Part shown: positions 35,443 to 43,507 of the stretch, in pieces
How the letters are laid out: each line of letters starts with the position of its first letter
How positions within the stretch are numbered: position 1 is the stretch's first letter
NCBI RefSeq assembly: GCF_014268805.2
Contig: NZ_JABWRF020000002.1
Span: forward strand, 1,060,001-1,124,000
DNA: 64,000 nucleotides
Direction: 5' to 3'
Source: Pseudomonas farsensis
GTDB lineage: Bacteria > Pseudomonadota > Gammaproteobacteria > Pseudomonadales > Pseudomonadaceae
The notes under the pieces: model-generated
What the model was told of the DNA's origin: nothing
What the model saw: the letters and a program-made list of their open reading frames with translations, nothing else
Database searches by the model: none
Translations under genes and position numbers: made by a program

Positions 35443-36366
35443 TTACCCCAGCCCTTCGAGCGGCGAAACCCCAAGCGGGCGCGCATCGGTTTCGGCCTCC
35501 AGCAGGTTACGCAGCAACTCGACCGAAGCCTGCTGGCGCTGGGCATCGCGGAACACCAGCCCGACCTTCAGCGGCACCCGTGGCTCGCTGAGCGGCTTCC
35601 ACAGCAGGCCCTGGTCGTCTTCTGCCGCATCCTTGGCCCGGCCCGGCAAAATGGTCGCCAGCGCGGTGTGCGCCAAGCTGTCGAGAATCCCCGCCATATT
35701 GTTCATTTCGGCCTGCACCTGCGGCCGGCGCCCCTGGTTGGCCAACTGCTCTTTCCAGATTTGCCGGACCTGGAACTCCTCGCCAAGCATCAGCATCGGC
35801 AGCTCTGCCGCCTGGCGTATCGACACCTTTTTGAAATCCTTCAACGGGTGGGTGTTGGGGATGACAAGTTGCAGCTCATCTTCGTACAGCAGCAAACCGT
35901 GTAGCCCCGGCTGGCGTGGGGGCAGGTAGCTGATGCCGATATCCAGGTTGCCGTTGAGCAAGCGCCGTTCGATTTCCAGCCCCGACAATTCGTAGATCTG
36001 CACCACCAAGTGCGGCTGGGCCTTGCGCACCCGCTCCAGCAGCTGCGGCACCAGGCTCGGGCGCACCGTTTGCAGCACGCCGATGGCCAAGGTGCGCAGC
36101 GACTGCCCCTTGAAGTTGCGCATGGCCTCGTGGGCGCGCTGCAAGCCGTCGAGCAAGGGCTGGGCGTGGTTGTAGAGGGTGTGGGCCGCCAAGGTTGGCA
36201 GCAGGCGTTTATTGCTGCGCTCGAACAGGCTCAGGTCGAGGCTGTGCTCGAGCTGGCGGATCTGCTGCGACAACGCCGGCTGCGACAGCGACAGGCGCTC
36301 GGCGGCGCGGCCGACATGGCCTTCTTCATACACCGCGACGAAATAACGCAGTTGGCGGAAATCCAT
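35443..36366 (-). CDS. LysR-family transcriptional regulator
   Basis: The 307-residue protein has an N-terminal winged helix (residues 1-60: MDFRQLRYFVAVYEEGHVGR, AAERLSLSQPALSQQIRQLE) and a C-terminal co-inducer domain (about residues 90-295). It is of the CynR/CbbR-like length. The gene diverges from the class-III aminotransferase, 210 bases away, which suggests that gene as a target. No ligand can be predicted. Its 3' end converges on the RsmY-like RNA with about 13 bases between them. Confidence 0.93.
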   Translation of the reverse strand: MDFRQLRYFVAVYEEGHVGRAAERLSLSQPALSQQIRQLEHSLDLSLFERSNKRLLPTLAAHTLYNHAQPLLDGLQRAHEAMRNFKGQSLRTLAIGVLQTVRPSLVPQLLERVRKAQPHLVVQIYELSGLEIERRLLNGNLDIGISYLPPRQPGLHGLLLYEDELQLVIPNTHPLKDFKKVSIRQAAELPMLMLGEEFQVRQIWKEQLANQGRRPQVQAEMNNMAGILDSLAHTALATILPGRAKDAAEDDQGLLWKPLSEPRVPLKVGLVFRDAQRQQASVELLRNLLEAETDARPLGVSPLEGLG

Positions 36367-36576
36367 AAGTAACGCTTATCGAAATTGCTGCTAAAACGAA
36401 ATGGCCGGCAGGCCGTCTGGCGCCTAGTCTATCGCCGTATTACAGAGGGTTACAGCGAACAAGTGGCACGATTGTTACCCCAACTGAAAAACACTTTTGA
36501 TAGGCAAGGCAAAAATACTGACTCGGCATCCGACCGGGCGCCTTGACCACTGCCGACCGTGACTGGGTGGACCCTG

Positions 36577-37848
36577 ATGAACCTGTTCAAGCTGCGCCGC
36601 CCGGCCCCTGCGCTTGCCGAGCCCACCCGTGCCCAGTTCGCTACCCGCGGGCAGCCCGAGCGTGAGCGCCTGATGGCCGCCGGCCAGCGCCCGGCGCCGG
36701 TGTTTGTGCGCGGCCAGGGTTGCTGGCTGTGGGACAACGAGGGCGTTGCCTACCTGGACTTCACCCAAGGCGGCGCGGTCAACAGCCTCGGCCACAGCCC
36801 GCAGGCGCTGGTCAACGCCATGGGCGAGCAAGCGCAGGCGCTGATCAACCCGGGCGCAGGCTTTTACGGCCACACCGCGCTTAGCCTGGTCGAACGCCTG
36901 TGCCAGAGCACCGGCAGCGACCAGGCCTATCTGCTCAACAGTGGCGCCGAGGCCTGCGAGGGCGCGATCAAGCTGGCGCGCAAGTGGGGCCAACTGCACC
37001 GCAACGGCGCCTACCACATCATTACCGCCAGCCAGTCGTGCCACGGGCGCAGCCTGGGCGCGCTGTCGGCTTCCGACCCGCTGCCGTGCAACCGCTGCGA
37101 ACCGGGACTGCCGGGCTTCAGCAAGGTGCCGTTCAACGACCTGGCGGCGCTGCATGCTGCGGTGGACTCGCGCACTGTGGCGATCATGCTCGAACCGATC
37201 CAGGGTGAGGCTGGCGTTATCCCGGCGACCCGCGACTACTTGCAAGGCGTCGCCCAGCTGTGCCGCGAGTTGAGCATCCTGTTGATTCTCGATGAGGTGC
37301 AGACCGGCGTGGGGCGTTGCGGGGCATTGCTGGCCGAAGAGACCTACGGGGTGCGCGCTGACATCATCACCTTGGGCAAAGGCCTGGGTGGCGGTACGCC
37401 ATTGGCTGCGCTGCTGGCGCGCGGCAAGGCCTGCTGCGCCGAGCCCGGCGAGCTGCAAGGCAGCCACCATGGCAATGCGCTGATGAGTGCGGCGGGCCTG
37501 GCGGTGCTGCAGGCCGTGCTTGAACCTGGGTTTTTCGAGCAGGTGCAAGGCAGTGGCCAGCACCTGCGCGAGGGTTTGAGCCGCCTTGCAGGCCGCTATG
37601 GGCAGGCGCAGGTGCGCGGGCAGGGTTTGCTGTGGGCCTTGCAACTGCGCGAGGGCAACGCCCAGGCGTTGGTGGCCGCTGCACTGGATGAAGGTTTGCT
37701 GCTTAACGCGCCGCAGCCGGATGTGGTGCGGTTTTCGCCGGCACTGACGGTAACCCGCGCCACCATCGACGAGATGCTGCTGCGCCTTGCCCGTGCCTTT
37801 GCCCGCTTGCACGCCCAGCCGCAGCGCCGCCGTGAAGTATCGGCATGA
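36577..37848 (+). CDS. Class-III PLP aminotransferase (acetylornithine aminotransferase-like)
   Basis: The 423-residue PLP enzyme is related to ArgD/GabT. The start is ATG 36577 (MNLFKLRRPAPAL) behind GGGTGGA, with an N-terminal leader of about 40 residues before the fold starts (YLDFTQGGAVNSLGHSP). The PLP-phosphate and aspartate regions are seen as LLNSGAEACEGAIKLAR, ILDEVQTGVGRCG, and the lysine in IITLGKGLGGGTPLAA. KT2440 carries a second acetylornithine-aminotransferase-like gene in this place. The amino donor is uncertain: ornithine, lysine or polyamine derivatives are all possible. It is probably regulated by the divergent LysR protein. Confidence 0.88.
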   Translation: MNLFKLRRPAPALAEPTRAQFATRGQPERERLMAAGQRPAPVFVRGQGCWLWDNEGVAYLDFTQGGAVNSLGHSPQALVNAMGEQAQALINPGAGFYGHTALSLVERLCQSTGSDQAYLLNSGAEACEGAIKLARKWGQLHRNGAYHIITASQSCHGRSLGALSASDPLPCNRCEPGLPGFSKVPFNDLAALHAAVDSRTVAIMLEPIQGEAGVIPATRDYLQGVAQLCRELSILLILDEVQTGVGRCGALLAEETYGVRADIITLGKGLGGGTPLAALLARGKACCAEPGELQGSHHGNALMSAAGLAVLQAVLEPGFFEQVQGSGQHLREGLSRLAGRYGQAQVRGQGLLWALQLREGNAQALVAAALDEGLLLNAPQPDVVRFSPALTVTRATIDEMLLRLARAFARLHAQPQRRREVSA

Positions 37849-38002
37849 GGGCGCAGTAGCCTTAAGAATTTGAACGAACCGTCTCGCGTTTCTGCGCATC
37901 GCCCTTGGCCTGAAGTATTTGGCCCGGGGCGTTTTTTTTGCGTTGTGGAACCTCTGTGCAAGCCGGCGAGTCTTTGTTGAAACCCCTTAAGGAGCGCTTC
38001 AC

Positions 38003-38161
38003 ATGGACTTCATCCGCATCATCATCGCGATTCTTCTGCCGCCGCTGGGCGTGTTTCTTCAGGTGGGGTTTGCCGGGGCATTCTGGCTGAACATTCTGCT
38101 GACGCTGCTGGGTTACATTCCGGGGATCGTGCACGCGGTGTACATCATCGCCAAGCGCTGA
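38003..38161 (+). CDS. Pmp3/YqaE-family small membrane protein
   Basis: This 52-residue peptide starts at ATG 38003 behind a strong AAGGAG: MDFIRIIIAILLPPLGVFLQ, then a second helix ILLTLLGYIPGIVHAVYII ending AKR. It is the classic two-helix Pmp3 (UPF0057) proteolipid with the PPLGV motif. Members influence membrane potential and salt or cold tolerance. It lies alone between the aminotransferase gene and a REP-type palindrome. Confidence 0.93.
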   Translation: MDFIRIIIAILLPPLGVFLQVGFAGAFWLNILLTLLGYIPGIVHAVYIIAKR

Positions 38162-38163
38162 TT

Positions 38164-38271
38164 GCCGGGGCCGCTTTGCGGCCGTTCGCGGCACAAGGCC
38201 GCTCCTACAGAGGACCCTCGGGTAGGAGCGGCCTTGCGTCGCGAAAGGAGGCCGAAGGCCTCCCGGCGATC
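38164..38271. repeat. REP-type palindromes (GGAGCGGCC class)
   Basis: GGGGCCGCTTTGCGGCC and GCACAAGGCCGCTCCTAC are followed by the facing TAGGAGCGGCCTTGCGTCGC and a small hairpin GGAGGCCGAAGGCCTCC. The same class follows bioD. The region separates the Pmp3 gene and the S9 peptidase gene, which converge here. Confidence 0.85.
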
Positions 38272-38273
38272 TA

Positions 38274-40094
38274 TCAGGCCGACTCTCTCTGCAGCACCCT
38301 GCAATAGAACTTCCATTCCTCTTCCAGCGCATGGGCCAGATTCGCCGCCTGGCGAAAACCATGGCGCTCGCCTTCGTAGAAATGCCCCTCGGCTTCAATG
38401 CCATTGGCCTGCAACGCCTCCAGCATCGAGCGCGTCTGCGCGGGCACTACCACGGCGTCCAACTCACCTTGGAAGAAAATCACCGACGCCTTGATCCGAC
38501 CCGCATGCAGCAACGGCGTGCGCGCCTGGTAGCGTTCGATGTCCTGCTCGGGGTCGCCGATCAGCCAGTCCAGGTAGTCGCCTTCGAACTTGTGCGTCGC
38601 GCGGGCCAGGGCCAGTGGGTCGCTGACGCCATACAAACTGGCCCCGGCGCGGAACACATCGCAGAACGCCAGCGCGCAAAGGGTGGTGTAGCCGCCGGCG
38701 CTACCACCCCGGATAAAGGCCTGCTGCGGGTCGATCAAGCCACATTCGGCCAGATGCGCCACCAACGCGCAGGCATCCTCGACATCCGTTTCGCCCCAGC
38801 GCAGGTGCAGCGCCTGGCGGTAGGCACGGCCATAGCCGCTGCTGCCTCGGTAGTTGAGGTCGGCCACGGCAAAACCACGCTGGGTCCAGAACTGGATGCG
38901 TGGGTCGAGCACCGGCGAGCACGCTGACGTCGGCCCGCCATGGACGAACACCAACAATGGCGGCCGCGCCTTGGCGTTTGCTGCGGGGTAGAAGAAGGCA
39001 TGCGCCTGCTCGCCATCGCCGCTGGCGTAGCAGATGGGCTGCGGCTGGCTGATACGCTCGGCGTGCAGCACCTCGGCGCCGCCGGCAAGGATGCTCACTT
39101 CATGGCTGCGCCGGTCGATGGCAATCACCGCGGGCGGGCTGATGGGCGAGGCGGCAATAGCGTAGAGCTGTTCGTCATCCATCGCCAGGCTGCGAAAACG
39201 GGTGTAGCCGCTGGCGAAACGCTCCACCTCACCGCAGGCCTTGCGCACGCCCAAGTGGCCGAAACCGACCTCGAACCAACTGGCCAGATACTGCGCTGGC
39301 CCAAGTGGCAGCCAGGTGCTGGCGCCCAATTGCCACGGCGCGCCGGCGTGGTCGGCGGCGGCGGCCGGCAGCGCCTGCCAGCGGCCATCGACCTCGCCCC
39401 ATGGCTGCCAGTGGCCATTGCGGTCCGACAGGCAATACAGCGTGCCGGCGGCGTCGAAGCGCGGTTGTTGCAGCGACTCGTCCTGCCCGGCGATGCAGCG
39501 CGCCACGCCCCAGGCGCCATCGGCGCCGCGTTCGCGGCACATCAGGCGGGTGACTGTCCACGGCTGCGCCGGGCGGTCCCATTCAACCCATGCCAGGCGC
39601 TGGCCATCGGCGCTCAGTGTGGGGGCTGCATAAAAGTCGGCGCCCTCGGCGAGCACAGTGCGTTGACCATCGGCGAACGCCACCAGGCGGTGCTCCACCG
39701 ACGCCCCATGGCGTTCTTCAACGGCCAGCAACAGGCCGTCGTGCCATTGCACATCGCCGTAGCGGCACGCGGCATCTGCGCTCAGTGCGCGCGGTGCCGA
39801 GCCGTCTAGCGCCTGGGTGTAGAGCTGCTGGTCATTCTCGTTGACGAACACCAGCCCGTCGCCACCCAGGCAATAGCTGCCGCCGCCGTATTCGTAAACC
39901 CGGCTGCGCACACTGAAGCCTTCCGGGGTCAGGCAGCGGGCCTGGTGGTAAAGCCAATGCCACACTCGGCAAGCGCCATCGGCGGGGCGGAACTCAACCC
40001 AGAACAGGCCATCGTCGCTGGCCTTGAGTTCGGCAAAGTCAGTGCCGGCAGCCACCGCCTGGGCGGCGCTGAACTCAGCCACGGGCGATGACAT
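38274..40094 (-). CDS. S9-family (prolyl oligopeptidase-type) peptidase of the pqq cluster
   Basis: The 606-residue protein has an N-terminal beta-propeller (about residues 1-340) and a C-terminal alpha/beta hydrolase domain. The catalytic Ser is in [15 protein letters not shown], the Asp near [12 protein letters not shown], and the His in [10 protein letters not shown]. It lies directly after pqqE, overlapping it by 20 bases, as in other pseudomonads, where the corresponding P. aeruginosa gene has been called pqqH. A role in trimming the PqqA-derived peptide is plausible but not proven. It has no signal peptide, so it is cytoplasmic. Confidence 0.9.
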   Translation of the reverse strand: MSSPVAEFSAAQAVAAGTDFAELKASDDGLFWVEFRPADGACRVWHWLYHQARCLTPEGFSVRSRVYEYGGGSYCLGGDGLVFVNENDQQLYTQALDGSAPRALSADAACRYGDVQWHDGLLLAVEERHGASVEHRLVAFADGQRTVLAEGADFYAAPTLSADGQRLAWVEWDRPAQPWTVTRLMCRERGADGAWGVARCIAGQDESLQQPRFDAAGTLYCLSDRNGHWQPWGEVDGRWQALPAAAADHAGAPWQLGASTWLPLGPAQYLASWFEVGFGHLGVRKACGEVERFASGYTRFRSLAMDDEQLYAIAASPISPPAVIAIDRRSHEVSILAGGAEVLHAERISQPQPICYASGDGEQAHAFFYPAANAKARPPLLVFVHGGPTSACSPVLDPRIQFWTQRGFAVADLNYRGSSGYGRAYRQALHLRWGETDVEDACALVAHLAECGLIDPQQAFIRGGSAGGYTTLCALAFCDVFRAGASLYGVSDPLALARATHKFEGDYLDWLIGDPEQDIERYQARTPLLHAGRIKASVIFFQGELDAVVVPAQTRSMLEALQANGIEAEGHFYEGERHGFRQAANLAHALEEEWKFYCRVLQRESA

Positions 40095-41274
40095 GGGCGT
40101 TGCGCTCGTTGCGGAAGGTCATTTGCTCGATCTCCAGGGTTGCGTGTTCGGCTTCTTCGCGGGCCTTGAGGATGATGCCGTGGTCCGGCGACTTGGCGCA
40201 GACCGGGTCGGCCTTGCTGGCGTCACCGGTGAGCATGAACGCCTGGCAGCGGCAGCCGCCGAAGTCCTTTTCTTTTTCGTCGCACGAGCGGCAGGGTTCG
40301 GGCATCCAGTCAAAGCCGCGAAAGCGGTTGAAACCGAACGAGTCGTACCAGATGTGCTGCAGGTCGTGGTCGCGCACGTTGGGGAACTGCACCGGCAACT
40401 GCCGCGCGCCGTGGCAGGGCAGGGCGGTGCCATCGGGGGTGATGGTCAGGAACAGGCTGCCCCAGCCGTTCATGCAGGCCTTGGGGCGCTCTTCGTAGTA
40501 GTCCGGGGTGACGAAGATCAGCTTGCACGGGTGGCCTTCGGCTTTGAGCTTGGCGCGGTACTCGTTGGTCACCCGTTCGGCCCGCTCAAGCTGCTCACGG
40601 GTGGGCAACAGCCCGAGGCGGTTGAGGTGCGCCCAGCCGTAGAACTGGCAGGTGGCAAGCTCGACGAAGTCGGCTTCCAGGGCAATACACAGCTCGATGA
40701 TGCGGTCGATCTTGTCGATGTTGTGCCGGTGGGTGACAAAGTTGAGCACCATCGGGTAACCGTGGGCTTTTACTGCCCGGGCCATTTCCAGTTTCTGCGC
40801 GAAGGCCTTTTTCGAGCCGGCCAGCAGGTTGTTCACCTGCTCGTCGCTGGCCTGGAAGCTGATCTGGATATGGTCGAGCCCGGCGTGCTTGAACGCGGCG
40901 ATCTTCTGCTCGGTAAGGCCGATGCCGGAGGTGATCAGGTTGGTGTAGTAGCCCAGCCGGCGGGCCTCGCCGATCAGTTCGGCAAGGTCCTGGCGCACCA
41001 GCGGTTCGCCGCCGGAAAAGCCGATCTGCGCCGCGCCCATTTCGCGCGCCTCGGCCATGACCTTGAACCACTGCTCGGTGCTCAGCTCTTTGCCTTGCTG
41101 GGCAAAGTCCAGCGGGTTGGAGCAGTACGGGCACTGCAACGGGCAGCGGTAGGTAAGCTCGGCCAGCAGCCACAGCGGCAGGCCGACCTGATCGCGGGGC
41201 AAGCCCGCCCCCACGTGCTCGACGCAGGCCGGTTGCCCGCTTGGGTCAGGCGAGGGTGATCCAGTGTTCGGCAC
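40075..41274 (-). CDS. pqqE: PQQ biosynthesis radical-SAM protein PqqE
   Basis: PqqE cross-links Glu and Tyr of PqqA. The SAM-cluster motif [11 protein letters not shown] and the C-terminal SPASM cysteines ([25 protein letters not shown]) are present. The start is uncertain. GTG 41274 has GGAGGT five bases upstream and overlaps pqqD by 29 bases, giving 399 residues. GTG 41214 would give 379 residues, nearer the usual length of about 380, but without a ribosome site. The codons between 41214 and the conserved [15 protein letters not shown] read GAGLPRDQ and are encoded by a REP-like sequence, so the N terminus seems rewritten by a repeat. Confidence 0.93.
   Translation of the reverse strand: MPNTGSPSPDPSGQPACVEHVGAGLPRDQVGLPLWLLAELTYRCPLQCPYCSNPLDFAQQGKELSTEQWFKVMAEAREMGAAQIGFSGGEPLVRQDLAELIGEARRLGYYTNLITSGIGLTEQKIAAFKHAGLDHIQISFQASDEQVNNLLAGSKKAFAQKLEMARAVKAHGYPMVLNFVTHRHNIDKIDRIIELCIALEADFVELATCQFYGWAHLNRLGLLPTREQLERAERVTNEYRAKLKAEGHPCKLIFVTPDYYEERPKACMNGWGSLFLTITPDGTALPCHGARQLPVQFPNVRDHDLQHIWYDSFGFNRFRGFDWMPEPCRSCDEKEKDFGGCRCQAFMLTGDASKADPVCAKSPDHGIILKAREEAEHATLEIEQMTFRNERNAHVIARG
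41188..41212. repeat. REP-like sequence inside the 5' end of pqqE
   Basis: GATCGCGGGGCAAGCCCGCC followed by CCCAC is nearly identical to the REP unit ATCGCGGGGCAAGCCCGCTC found at 11546 and elsewhere. It lies in frame within the N-terminal coding region of pqqE and yields the peptide VGAGLPRDQ. Confidence 0.8.
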
Positions 41275-41521
41275 GGGCCACCTCCATGAATTGCTCGATG
41301 TCATCGGCGACTTCGGGCACACCGGGGAACTGCTGTTCGAGGTCAGTGATGATCTGCGCGACGCTGCGCTGGCCGTCGATCAGCCCGCCGATCAGGCTGG
41401 CGCTTTCGTTCAGCTTGATCATGCCTTCGGGGTACAGCAGCACGTGGCCCTTTTGCGCCGGTTCGTACTGGAAGCGATAGCCCGGGCGCCAGGCTGGCAC
41501 TTGTTGGCGGTCAAGACTCAT
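41246..41521 (-). CDS. pqqD: PQQ peptide chaperone PqqD
   Basis: The 91-residue RiPP-recognition-element protein opens [18 protein letters not shown] and contains [16 protein letters not shown], as in the family. It presents PqqA to PqqE. Its ATG overlaps the stop of pqqC (ATGA), and its 3' end overlaps the likely pqqE start. Confidence 0.96.
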   Translation of the reverse strand: MSLDRQQVPAWRPGYRFQYEPAQKGHVLLYPEGMIKLNESASLIGGLIDGQRSVAQIITDLEQQFPGVPEVADDIEQFMEVARAEHWITLA

Positions 41522-42273
41522 AAGGCGATCCCCTTGTGCCAGACCCGCTCGCGGGTGACGGTGTGATAAGGCGGGCGGTCCAGCTCATAGGCCATGCTCA
41601 TGGCATCGAGCATGCTCCACAGGATATCCAGCTTGAACTGCAGGATTTGCAGCATGCGTTCCTGCCCCTCGCGGGTAGTGTAGTGCTGCAGCGTGATCGC
41701 CAGGCCATGCTCGACATCACGGCGCGCCTGGCCCAGGCGGGTGCGGAAGTATTCATAGCCGGCCGGGTCGATCCATGGGTAGTGCTGCGGCCAGCTGTCC
41801 AGGCGCGACTGGTGGATCTGCGGGGCGAACAGCTCGGTCAGCGAGCTGCTGGCCGCCTCTTGCCAACTGGCGCGGCGGGCGAAGTTGACGTAGGCATCCA
41901 CGGCAAAGCGTACACTGGGCAGCACCAGCTCCTGGCTGCGCAGTTGCTCGGGGTCCAGGCCAACGGCCTGGCCCAGGCGCAGCCAGGCTTCGATACCGCC
42001 GTCTTCGCCGGGCGCGCCGTCGTGGTCGAGCAGGCGTTGAATCCACTCGCGGCGGATTTCGCGGTCTGGGCAGTTGGCCAGAATCGCGGCGTCCTTGAGC
42101 GGGATGTTCACCTGGTAATAGAAGCGGTTGGCCACCCAACCCTGGATCTGCTCGCGGCTGGCACGGCCTTCATACATCGCCACGTGGTAGGGGTGATGGA
42201 TATGGTAAAAGGCGCCCTTGGCGCGCAGGGCCTGCTCGAACTCGGCAGGGGACATCGGCGTTGCGTCGCTCAC
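41518..42273 (-). CDS. pqqC: Pyrroloquinoline-quinone synthase PqqC
   Basis: The 251-residue cofactor-free oxidase performs the last ring closure and eight-electron oxidation of PQQ. Diagnostic pieces are [20 protein letters not shown] at residues about 17-36 and [20 protein letters not shown]. It follows pqqB by 9 bases and overlaps pqqD by 4 bases. Confidence 0.97.
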   Translation of the reverse strand: MSDATPMSPAEFEQALRAKGAFYHIHHPYHVAMYEGRASREQIQGWVANRFYYQVNIPLKDAAILANCPDREIRREWIQRLLDHDGAPGEDGGIEAWLRLGQAVGLDPEQLRSQELVLPSVRFAVDAYVNFARRASWQEAASSSLTELFAPQIHQSRLDSWPQHYPWIDPAGYEYFRTRLGQARRDVEHGLAITLQHYTTREGQERMLQILQFKLDILWSMLDAMSMAYELDRPPYHTVTRERVWHKGIAL

Positions 42274-42282
42274 AGGGCCTCC

Positions 42283-43194
42283 TTACAACTCGATGCTCAT
42301 GCCGTCGAAGGCGACTTCGACGCCGCGGCGCAGCACTTCGGCGCGCTCGGGCGAGTTTTCATCGAGGATCGGGTTGGTGTTGTTGATGTGGATGAGCACC
42401 TTGCGCTGGCGAGCGAAGCCGTCGAGCACTTCGAGCATGCCGCCGGGGCCATTCTGCGCCAGGTGGCCCATTTCGCGGCCAGTGCGGGTACCGACGCCAC
42501 GGCGCTGCATTTCATCGTCCTCCCACAGGGTACCGTCCACCAGCAGGCAGTCGGCGCCATGCATCATCTGCAGCAGCTTGTCGTCGACCTGGCCAAGGCC
42601 CGGCGCGTAGAACAGCTTGCCGCCGGTGCGGGTGTCTTCGACGAGCAGGCCCAGGTTGTCGCCTGGGTGCGGGTCGAAGCGGTGCGGCGAGTAGGGCGGC
42701 GCGGCGCTGCGCAGTGGGAACGGGGTGAAGCGCAGGTTGGGGCAGGCGTCGATGACGAAGCTGCCTTCAAGCTCGATGCGGTTCCACTGCAGGCCGCCGT
42801 TCCAGTGGCTGAGCATGTTGAACAGCGGGAAGCCGGTGCTCAGGTCCTGGTGGACCATCTCGGTGCACCACACCTTGTGCGGGCAGCCTTCGCGCAGGCT
42901 GAGCAGGCCGGTGGTGTGGTCGATCTGGCTGTCCAGCAGCACGATGGCGTCGATGCCGGTGTCGCGCAGGGCCCGGGCCGGTTGCATGGGGGCAAAGGCC
43001 TGGAGCTGGGCGCGGATGTCCGGGGAGGCGTTGCACAGGATCCAGTGCTCGCCGTCGTCGGACAGGGCGATGGACGACTGGGTACGCGCAGTGGCGCGCA
43101 AGCTGCCGTCGCGGTAACCCTTGCAGTTGACGCAGTTGCAGTTCCACTGCGGGAACCCGCCGCCTGCGGCAGAGCCGAGAATCTGGATGTACAT
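42283..43194 (-). CDS. pqqB: PQQ biosynthesis protein PqqB (metallo-beta-lactamase-like hydroxylase)
   Basis: The 303-residue protein starts [20 protein letters not shown] at 43194; an ATG two codons earlier is possible but less usual for the family. The cysteine cluster in [10 protein letters not shown] binds a structural zinc in known PqqB proteins. The metallo-hydrolase motif region is [19 protein letters not shown]. PqqB is reported to hydroxylate the tyrosine of the PqqA-derived Glu-Tyr dipeptide. An attenuator-like hairpin separates it from pqqA. Confidence 0.97.
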   Translation of the reverse strand: MYIQILGSAAGGGFPQWNCNCVNCKGYRDGSLRATARTQSSIALSDDGEHWILCNASPDIRAQLQAFAPMQPARALRDTGIDAIVLLDSQIDHTTGLLSLREGCPHKVWCTEMVHQDLSTGFPLFNMLSHWNGGLQWNRIELEGSFVIDACPNLRFTPFPLRSAAPPYSPHRFDPHPGDNLGLLVEDTRTGGKLFYAPGLGQVDDKLLQMMHGADCLLVDGTLWEDDEMQRRGVGTRTGREMGHLAQNGPGGMLEVLDGFARQRKVLIHINNTNPILDENSPERAEVLRRGVEVAFDGMSIEL

Positions 43195-43225
43195 GGCCAC
43201 TCTCTATCGGAAAAACCGTCTCTGA

Positions 43226-43257
43226 AAACGAAAACGCCCCGGCGGGCCGAGGCGTTG
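43226..43257 (-). terminator. Intercistronic hairpin between pqqA and pqqB
   Basis: On the minus strand AACGCCTC-GGCCCGCC-GGGGCGTT forms an 8-bp stem (one G-U pair), followed by TTCGTTTT. It resembles a leaky intrinsic terminator. This would let pqqA be made in excess over pqqBCDE. Confidence 0.75.
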
Positions 43258-43271
43258 TACCGCAGTGCTGC

Positions 43272-43343
43272 TTAGCGGTTGGCGAAGTACATGGTGACTT
43301 CGAAGCCGATACGCAGGTCGGTGTAAGCAGGTTTGGTCCACAT
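43272..43343 (-). CDS. pqqA: PQQ precursor peptide PqqA
   Basis: This 23-residue peptide, [20 protein letters not shown] then ANR, has the conserved Glu15 and Tyr19 whose side chains become PQQ. It has a strong AAGGAGA ribosome site and lies first in the pqqABCDE string, with pqqF upstream on the same strand. Confidence 0.98.
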
Positions 43344-43507
43344 GGGATGTCTCCTTCCGGTGAGGTTTGGTTGAACAACTGATTATTGGGTGCCGCCTGG
43401 AGCAGGAGGTTCCCTGAATCGAGATTGCGCTATCTTACAAGAATAATTTGTACTGAAAGGTTAATTATTCGAAAAGCGCCGTTACATCTCAGGTAACAAT
43501 CGACCCT
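43344..43507 (-). promoter_or_regulatory. pqqA promoter region with inverted repeat
   Basis: On the minus strand, TAAGAT (43432-43437) is a plausible -10 element. Just upstream of it lies a perfect inverted repeat GAATAATT / AATTATTC (arms 43441-43448 and 43463-43470), separated by 14 bases, where an activator or repressor could bind. No good -35 box is visible, which fits an activator-dependent promoter. Confidence 0.5.
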
